Shown here: positions 58,401 through 64,000 of the stretch, one piece after another
Position numbering within the stretch: the stretch's first letter is position 1
How the letters are laid out: every line of letters starts with the position of its first letter
Source: Holothuria scabra
Lineage: Eukaryota > Echinodermata > Holothuroidea > Aspidochirotida > Holothuriidae
Direction of reading: 5' to 3'
Assembly: GCA_037179385.1 (NCBI GenBank)
Contig: CM074193.1
Span: 5,229,547 to 5,293,546, forward strand
DNA length: 64,000 nt
The notes under the pieces: generated by a model
Told to the model about the DNA's origin: nothing
Database searches by the model: none
What the model saw: the letters and a program-made list of their open reading frames with translations, nothing else
Made by a program: the position numbers and the translations under genes

Positions 58401-59455
58401 CCATAACACATCCACATACCAAATATGAAATCTATCCAAGTTCCCTATCTTGAGATATTGTGCTTACGGGATTTTCAGACTTTGACCCCCAGTGACCCCA
58501 GATGACCTTTGACCTCCATCAAAAACAAAAGGGACCATCTTCTGACCATAACGCATCCGCATACCAAATATGAAATCTATACAAGTTCCCTATCTTGAGA
58601 TATTGTGCTGACAAGTTTTTCGGACTATAACCCTGGTGACCCAAGATGACCTTTGACCTCCACCAAAAACAATAGGGACCATCTCCTGACCATAACGCAT
58701 CCACATACCAAATATGAAATCTATCCAAGTTCCCTATCTTGAGATATTGTGCTGACAAGTTTTTCAGACTATGACCCCCGGTGACCCAAGATGACCTTTG
58801 ACCTCCACCGAAAACAATATGAACAATCGTCTGACCATAACACATCCACATACCAAATATGAAATCTATCCAAGTTCCCTACCTTGAAATATCGTGCTAA
58901 TAAGATTTTCACACTTTGACCCCTGGTGACCCCAGATGACCTTTGACCTCCACCAAAAACAATAGGGACCATCTTCTGACCATAACGCATCCACATACCA
59001 AATATGAAATCTATCCAAGTTTCCTATCTTGAGATATTGTGCTAACAAGATTTTCAGACTTTGACCCCCGGTGACCCCAGATGACCTTTGACCTCAGTCA
59101 AAAACAATAAGGACCATCTTCTGACCATAACGCATCCACATACCAAATATGAAATCTATACAAGTTTCCTATCTTGAGATATCGTGCTAACGAAGTTTTC
59201 AGAAATTGACCCCTGCTGACCCCAGATGACCTTTGACCTCCGCCAAAAACAATAGGGTTCTTCCTCTCAATATGGGGCATCCATGTATCAAGTTTGAAAA
59301 TTGTCAGACATTTCTATCTTGAGATATCATGCTTACAAGCAAAGTGTCACAAACACACACACACACACACACATACACACACACATACACACACACATAC
59401 ACACATACATACACACGCCATCATGATTGCATAGGTTTTTCTTATCATCGAAACC
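55410..59455 (+). repeat. satellite locus 3: about 27 units of 145 bp, (CA)n and degenerate hairpin
   Basis: Twenty-seven copies of GATGACCTTTGACCTC, at base positions from 55466 to 59228, step 142-146 and mostly 144-145. Each unit also has GGTGACCCC or AGTGACCCC and ACTTTGACCCC half-site words, the block CATAACNCATCCACATACC and TATGAAATCTATCCAAGTT. The array ends in GTGTCACAAACACAC, (CA)n to 59416, CATCATGATTGCATAGG and a weak hairpin (GGTTT...AAACC) at 59434-59455. The serial minus-strand open frames (WMRYGQKMVPIVF-type repeats) are a by-product. Confidence 0.95.
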
Positions 59456-60163
59456 AAAAACTACTCAATAATATGGTACTTTCCCATCATGCTAGCGAAT
59501 GGGAGGTTTATCATGCAACTTAATGTTGAGAGAACACTTGAGTCAGGTACCCAACCAAAACAACTGGTACAGTAATTGTATCAGTACCTTAAATGGACAG
59601 TATGTGTAAAGGTATGTTAAGAAATAAGCGGAAATAATATATCATGGAATTGCTACCTTCTCATTCTGTTAGTATCATGTCCTATCATGTGACTATATGT
59701 AATGAGTGGGCTTGAGTTCCCCTCACCTTCCTGGTGGGTGTATTTACGGGCGACTATACTTACCCCTTGCTACATCTAAATTGCATATTACCCACGCTCC
59801 CTGTGTTCCTCGGAAAGGTATATTTCATAGAACTCTACCCTAGGACAATTACACTCCATCTCCCGTACTACATCAGGAACAGTCTAGCAACTTTGCTTTT
59901 CTCAAAATTTTCTTAGTTGGTCTCAAGCTTCAGGTATTGTACCTGACCAAATAACGAGTTACTGGCAGCAATTACAATTAATTACTACCTGACTCAGGCA
60001 GGCCTACAGTACTACCAAGTTAACAGCAGATGGGCAATTCTGGATCTAGCAGTTGGAGAACAGGTGTCAGCTTTTTCATGCTGCAAGGAATGGGGAAGGG
60101 GTTGTTAAGCCAGTTGCAATCATCTCTCACAGTGCAATCAAGGCCTACTGTGCACACTCACAG
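59456..60163. other. no gene recognised
   Basis: Unique-looking DNA between satellite locus 3 and the transposon cluster at 60.2-63.2 kb. Confidence 0.35.
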
Positions 60164-60374
60164 CAGGGTTTGCCCTGGTATTCTTTTTGTGAGGCAGCCA
60201 CCTCAAACCTTTTGGCCACCACCTCACAGAAGTTTGTAATTTAGCTACCACCTGTACTGTACTAGCTATAGAAATATTGATAGTTTTCACTCAATGACAG
60301 TGCCAAAAGGGGAATCATAGTACACCCATAGACTCATACCACCTCACATTCTCTAAAAGTCAGGGGAAACCCTG
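60164..60374. mobile_element. 211-bp MITE-like element with CAGGGTTT ends
   Basis: Left CAGGGTTTGCCCTGG and right CAGGGGAAACCCTG are inverted (CAGGGTTT-CCCTG on each strand). The ends resemble hAT termini. No exact 8-bp target duplication was seen, so boundaries may be off by a few bases. Confidence 0.6.
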
Positions 60375-60385
60375 TCACATAACTG

Positions 60386-60665
60386 GTGCTATAGCCGAGT
60401 GGATAAAGGCGGCGGCATTTGAAGCGATGAAGCCTAGCAACCGGGAGGTCTGGAGTTCAATTCCTGGCCGGGTCAAAGTAAGGTGGGTTTTTCATCCAAG
60501 AGCAATCTATAGTTTTCCTTTATAAAAATACCAAATTTGATCCAAATTGTTGAGTTGGTGCCACCCGACGTTTTTAAGTTTTGATTCATAAGCCAAAGGC
60601 TTCTCCCACATTCGTGGTCGCTTAGCATCATAAAACAACTGCCCTTCAAGGCCTGATTATTATTA
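60386..60665 (+). repeat. second SINE-like family with tRNA-like head
   Basis: GGTGCTATAGCCGAGTGGAT (A-box-like), an anticodon-like region and GGAGTTCAATTCCTGGCC (B-box-like) resemble a Ser/Leu-type tRNA. The body (TCATAAGCCAAAGGCTTC, CTTCAAGGCCTGATTATTAT) differs from the main SINE family in this window. No acceptor-stem pairing, so not a functional tRNA gene. Confidence 0.6.
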
Positions 60666-60769
60666 CAGTATTAAAAATTTGCTCCAAATGTGGAAAACTC
60701 TGTGATTCTTCCATGTTCACGACAATTTTCCAACCCAGCTCACAGAGTATGCAGTTATGTGTTATGAAA

Positions 60770-62564
60770 AAGGGCTGTGCATTTTCAGTTAATTCACTAT
60801 CCATTTAACTGATTTTATTAACTGGCGGTCAACCGTTTAACCGAAAATGACTTCATGTTCAGAACATAAAAAAAATCAACATTTCAAAAGAGCACCGTCA
60901 CTTTTATACAGGAAAGTACTGTACAAGTCTAAAAATAGTGTCATAAATCATGTTCCAAGATGTTAGCATGTGACAAAAGTGTTGGTATTTTGCACTGAGT
61001 CATCTTTTCACAGTTAAAGCCCCATTTACTGAAGCTTTCTTCAGACCATGTGCACTTTTTAACATTCCACCAACTGCTGTATTTTCCCGCTTTATCCTAT
61101 GTGATATCGTCAGTAATGAAGACTGACAATTCATGAAACACTCCAACACCCCTGTTTAATGCAGCTTGCTTGTGATGCAGTGTTTAATACATGTACAGTG
61201 CTCACGTGTTTGTTTCGGTAGTGATCTGTACAATTGCACTGTGTAAACGGCCCACCGGCCACAAACAGCAGAAACAAGTGCTATTATCCTGTATATATTA
61301 TGGAATTCCCAGCATTCCTACGGTAAAGTTATTTATGGTAGGACCTACGGAATGTTATCACATGACGTCATTACGAACAAAAACAATGACAAACGTGGTC
61401 CCATGCATGCAGTAGACTTAGGTGCGTATCTGTTTTTAACACTACACAAGGGATCACGTTTTGCTGGGTGACACCATATACATACAATCTATTGCAAATT
61501 TTAAATTGCCTCTGCATCGTGATTGGTTCAATTGCCCTGATTCTGAGCCAGCCAATCACAACTCACGCGGATTTAGTGCGTGAAAATATCAACTTCCCAT
61601 GCTCACATAGCTGACCAGTGCAGCCAGCCGAGCCCAATGCTTAATTCACCAAGAAAATAATGGCATCACAAATCTCTGCGTACGTGGATTTTTCCGGGAT
61701 CTGACTTAAGCGCATTTAATTTGCTGATTCTTTTTAAACAAGATGTTAAGTCTGGACAAGAAGTGTCAACAAATACAGGGATATTTATATCACAACCCAG
61801 TCTGTTCATAGCTCGACCAGCCAAGGAACTGCGTATGCTTACTTATAAAAATCAACATGGACTGTTCTATTTTGATATGATATTGGGTAAACAACAAAAT
61901 GGCCAGAATTATCTGGCGCTAATGAAGGTATTTTTACCAGTTAAATTTTGTTCCAAATACTGCTACTAACATTGAAAAATAATGAAATATATGGGAGTGC
62001 AGCATGATAAAATATTTCGGTTAGCTACAGTGGGGAGATTCATTCAAATATACTTTGGTGCCCTGATCATGGTCTCGTGGAGGTTTTATTGCCATAGAAG
62101 TACAAAGCTTGGTAACTTTTTCACTCACTTTTGTTACAGCTCCCTGCTTGCCTTGTGGCTTTTGAAGGCAAGTTGATTGTTGAAAGGCTACTTGGAAGAT
62201 AAGTACGATAGGCCTTTTAACACATTGGGATTTTCCACCAGAAGAATCACAGCTCATTGTGCGAGCTGATCCATAAGCAAGACAAAGCTATGTGTACATA
62301 CGAATGCAGGGTAGGGTCAAAAGCTTTCTACGATCAGTTCATCTTATCCTTTTATTAATTTGGGTGGCAAGATTAGCAATTGTTTTGCAATTTTAAGCCC
62401 AGAACTTTGTGGGTTATGGTTCAAACAGCTTAAGTAAACACAGCAGAAATTGTGACACTGGAAAAGCTTAATTATGAGGATACAAGAACGGATAGAGAAA
62501 CGGCGACCGTGTAACCAGTCGATCAGTCGGTTAACCAATTAAACGGTTAACCGTCCCAGCCCTA
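60770..62564. mobile_element. hAT-like non-autonomous element, copy 2, with 8-bp target duplication
   Basis: 1795 bp from AAGGGCTGTGCATTTTCAG to CCGTCCCAGCCCTA. Terminal inverted AGGGCTG/CAGCCCT and subterminal (G)GTTAACCG repeats. Directly flanked by TTATGAAA on both sides (60762-60769 and 62565-62572), a perfect 8-bp duplication as made by hAT transposases. Homologous along its length to 2175-4095, with a net deletion of about 120 bp near 61780. No transposase recognised. Confidence 0.88.
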
Positions 62565-62667
62565 TTATGAAACAGCAAAATCTGTTTTAAGAAAAGCATA
62601 CAGCTGGCATGCTTAGTTAATATTTTTCAGTATTGGTTTAGTAGAGGCTCTTCCACTTGGCCATTTC

Positions 62668-63233
62668 TTAAAAGAAGGGTTTAAGGTCACAACAGGATTT
62701 GGTATGTGAGAGAGGTGCATATTCTAAGCATTTTGGTGAAATTTGCATTGAAATCCAATGTGGTTCTCAAGATATGGACAGATAAACGTTTCCCATTTTC
62801 AACAAGAAGTGATCTTGAAGCAAGCACGTATGACATCACATCCCCACAATAATTGGCAGTCTTTTGTTTTTCTTTAAACTTTATTCTGGATTTTCTCCTC
62901 AAGAATCACACACTATTAAAATGTAATTGCATAAGTGGCATGAGAATTTTAGAAACTTTGCATCCCCCACAGGGAGGTCATACTCCTATTAAATTCAAGG
63001 TCAACACAACAGTCTGATAAAACAAAGGTAAACAAAGCGTTCCTCGTCAATGTGAGGAAGTGATATAATCTCTGCTGCCCTCAAATTCACTTTTGAACAC
63101 AAATCTACTGACTTCATTTACTGATATCTCAAGAAATACATGTCCGAATTGAATAGAACTTTCACCACAGTGTGTAGATTTTGTTCCTCTTTCACATATG
63201 AAAATTTAATATTTGCTTAAACCTCCCCTTTAA
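62668..63233 (-). mobile_element. TTAA-bounded MITE-like element, copy 2
   Basis: Reverse-orientation copy of 42254-42826, bounded by TTAA at both ends. Shares AAAAGAAGGGTTTAAGGTC, TGACATCACATCCCCAC, TTTGCATCCCCCACAGGGA and TTTGCTTAAACCTCCCC. Confidence 0.75.
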
Positions 63234-63887
63234 TTTATGAGAATAAATTTGAATATATACACATTGTACAGAGTATGCATGCCTCACATTCTATTATTTT
63301 CATACAGAACATGAACACTTTCAAAAGAAAAAAACATAAACAAGAAGACACATGATTGATGGATGAACTTAAGATTTTATATCTGACTATTAGAAAAGTG
63401 CTGCCTCAATGAAAACATTGTAATAGCCCCAAGGGTAAACTCTGAAGTTCTGTCTGCATATCAATCAACTACTGTACTCAACATAACATCAGTTCTGTTA
63501 TTTGAAATTATAGTGCTTGGTTTTACAACTTACTGGAAGTTTGCATACATGATTTGAAATTTGAATAATGTTTGTTTGCTTATTACTTGTAGTATGCACA
63601 TGGCACAAAACGTTCATGCCAGGACTAGGGAAAATGTCAATTCCATGTGAAGAAAGCCTTTATCCAAGTTTTTTTCATACAGTTCAGTGAGTGCACTGAA
63701 TATTTTCCAAAAGTCACAAAGAAAAATTTCCATCCAACTGACAAAATTTCTATTAAAATTGCCAAATTTCCTGGGAAGGATTTCCCCCACTTATCATCTT
63801 TTCTTTGTCATTGCAAAAACATTTCATTTCTTAATTTAGCTACATAAAACAATACAGGGCTATACTGCCCATTACCTACTACCTACA
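63234..63887. other. no gene recognised
   Basis: AT-rich DNA with no recognisable feature. Confidence 0.35.
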
Positions 63888-63975
63888 TAGTGTTTCTGTG
63901 GGAGGTGGAGAGGGGGATAAGGAGGGATTTCCCTCCCCTTTCCAGAAGAAGGTGGGTAAAATCCCAACCCCCCCC
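63888..63975 (+). repeat. G/C-run dispersed repeat (family D) copy
   Basis: TAGTGTTTCTGTGGGAGG, GGATTTCCCTCCCCTTTCC, AGAAGAAGGTGGGTAAAATC and a C run, as at 49183-49285. Confidence 0.5.
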
Positions 63976-64000
63976 CCCTTTTTCATTTTCATAACCAGAA

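Noticed and set aside
55403..59280. Overlapping minus-strand open frames reading WMRYGQKMVPIVF...RSSGVT repeats
   Set aside because: They come from the 145-bp satellite. The unit is not a multiple of three, so the peptide changes frame between units and is broken by stops. No start, splice or domain evidence.
60386..60475. tRNA-Ser/Leu-like gene
   Set aside because: A-box and B-box-like words are present, but the acceptor stem does not pair and the sequence runs into a SINE-like body.

Overview
This window is animal nuclear DNA: AT-rich, intron-bearing, dense in short inverted-repeat transposons, SINEs, LINE remnants and satellite arrays, with no operons and no bacterial gene organisation. 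Only one protein-coding gene is securely recognised, the conserved metazoan membrane/coiled-coil protein macoilin (MACO1, formerly TMEM57). The repeat content and the gene would fit a marine invertebrate deuterostome, for example an echinoderm, but that placement is a weak inference.

Gene. Macoilin lies on the minus strand. Ten coding exons (called exons 2-11 here) run from 52848 down to the stop codon at 24747-24745. All have GT-AG boundaries, and the reading phase is continuous from exon to exon: 2086 coding bases give 694 residues after a shared first codon. Exons 2-5 encode the hydrophobic N-terminal membrane part, exon 6 a Ser/Asn/Lys-rich linker, exons 7-10 the coiled coil, and exon 11 a proline-rich tail with the family's C-terminal signature SGLDPNA-VY-P. 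The short first exon (initiator Met and about 26 residues by comparison with vertebrates) was not found up to position 64000. It probably lies upstream of the window.

Layout. 1-24.6 kb is downstream of macoilin (plus its 3' UTR). It holds no confident gene, but does hold a 1.2 kb near-perfect palindrome (134-1330), a hAT-like element (2175-4095), degenerate LINE reverse-transcriptase fragments (4.3-6.3 kb and 11.4 kb), and a large inverted pair of minisatellite-bearing arms (8523-9104 and 10687-11160). Several MITE-like families and SINE copies are also there. 24.7-52.8 kb is the macoilin gene, with introns carrying a 37-bp minisatellite, satellite arrays at 38 and 44 kb, a 793-bp TIR element and MITEs. 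52.8-64 kb is intron 1 or upstream DNA. It is dominated by a 4 kb array of a 145-bp unit (55.4-59.3 kb), followed by hAT-like elements and the second copy of a TTAA-bounded element.

Most unusual observations. (1) Three separate arrays of one related repeat carry the 13-mer TGACCTTTGACCT, a perfect DR1 nuclear-receptor element on the opposite strand, at least 34 times by hand count. All three arrays end in (CA)n and then a hairpin-like tail. (2) The 3' end of macoilin exon 3, including its splice donor, is tandemly repeated at 73-bp spacing. (3) Two long inverted structures occur in the 3' flank. No multi-gene system was found.
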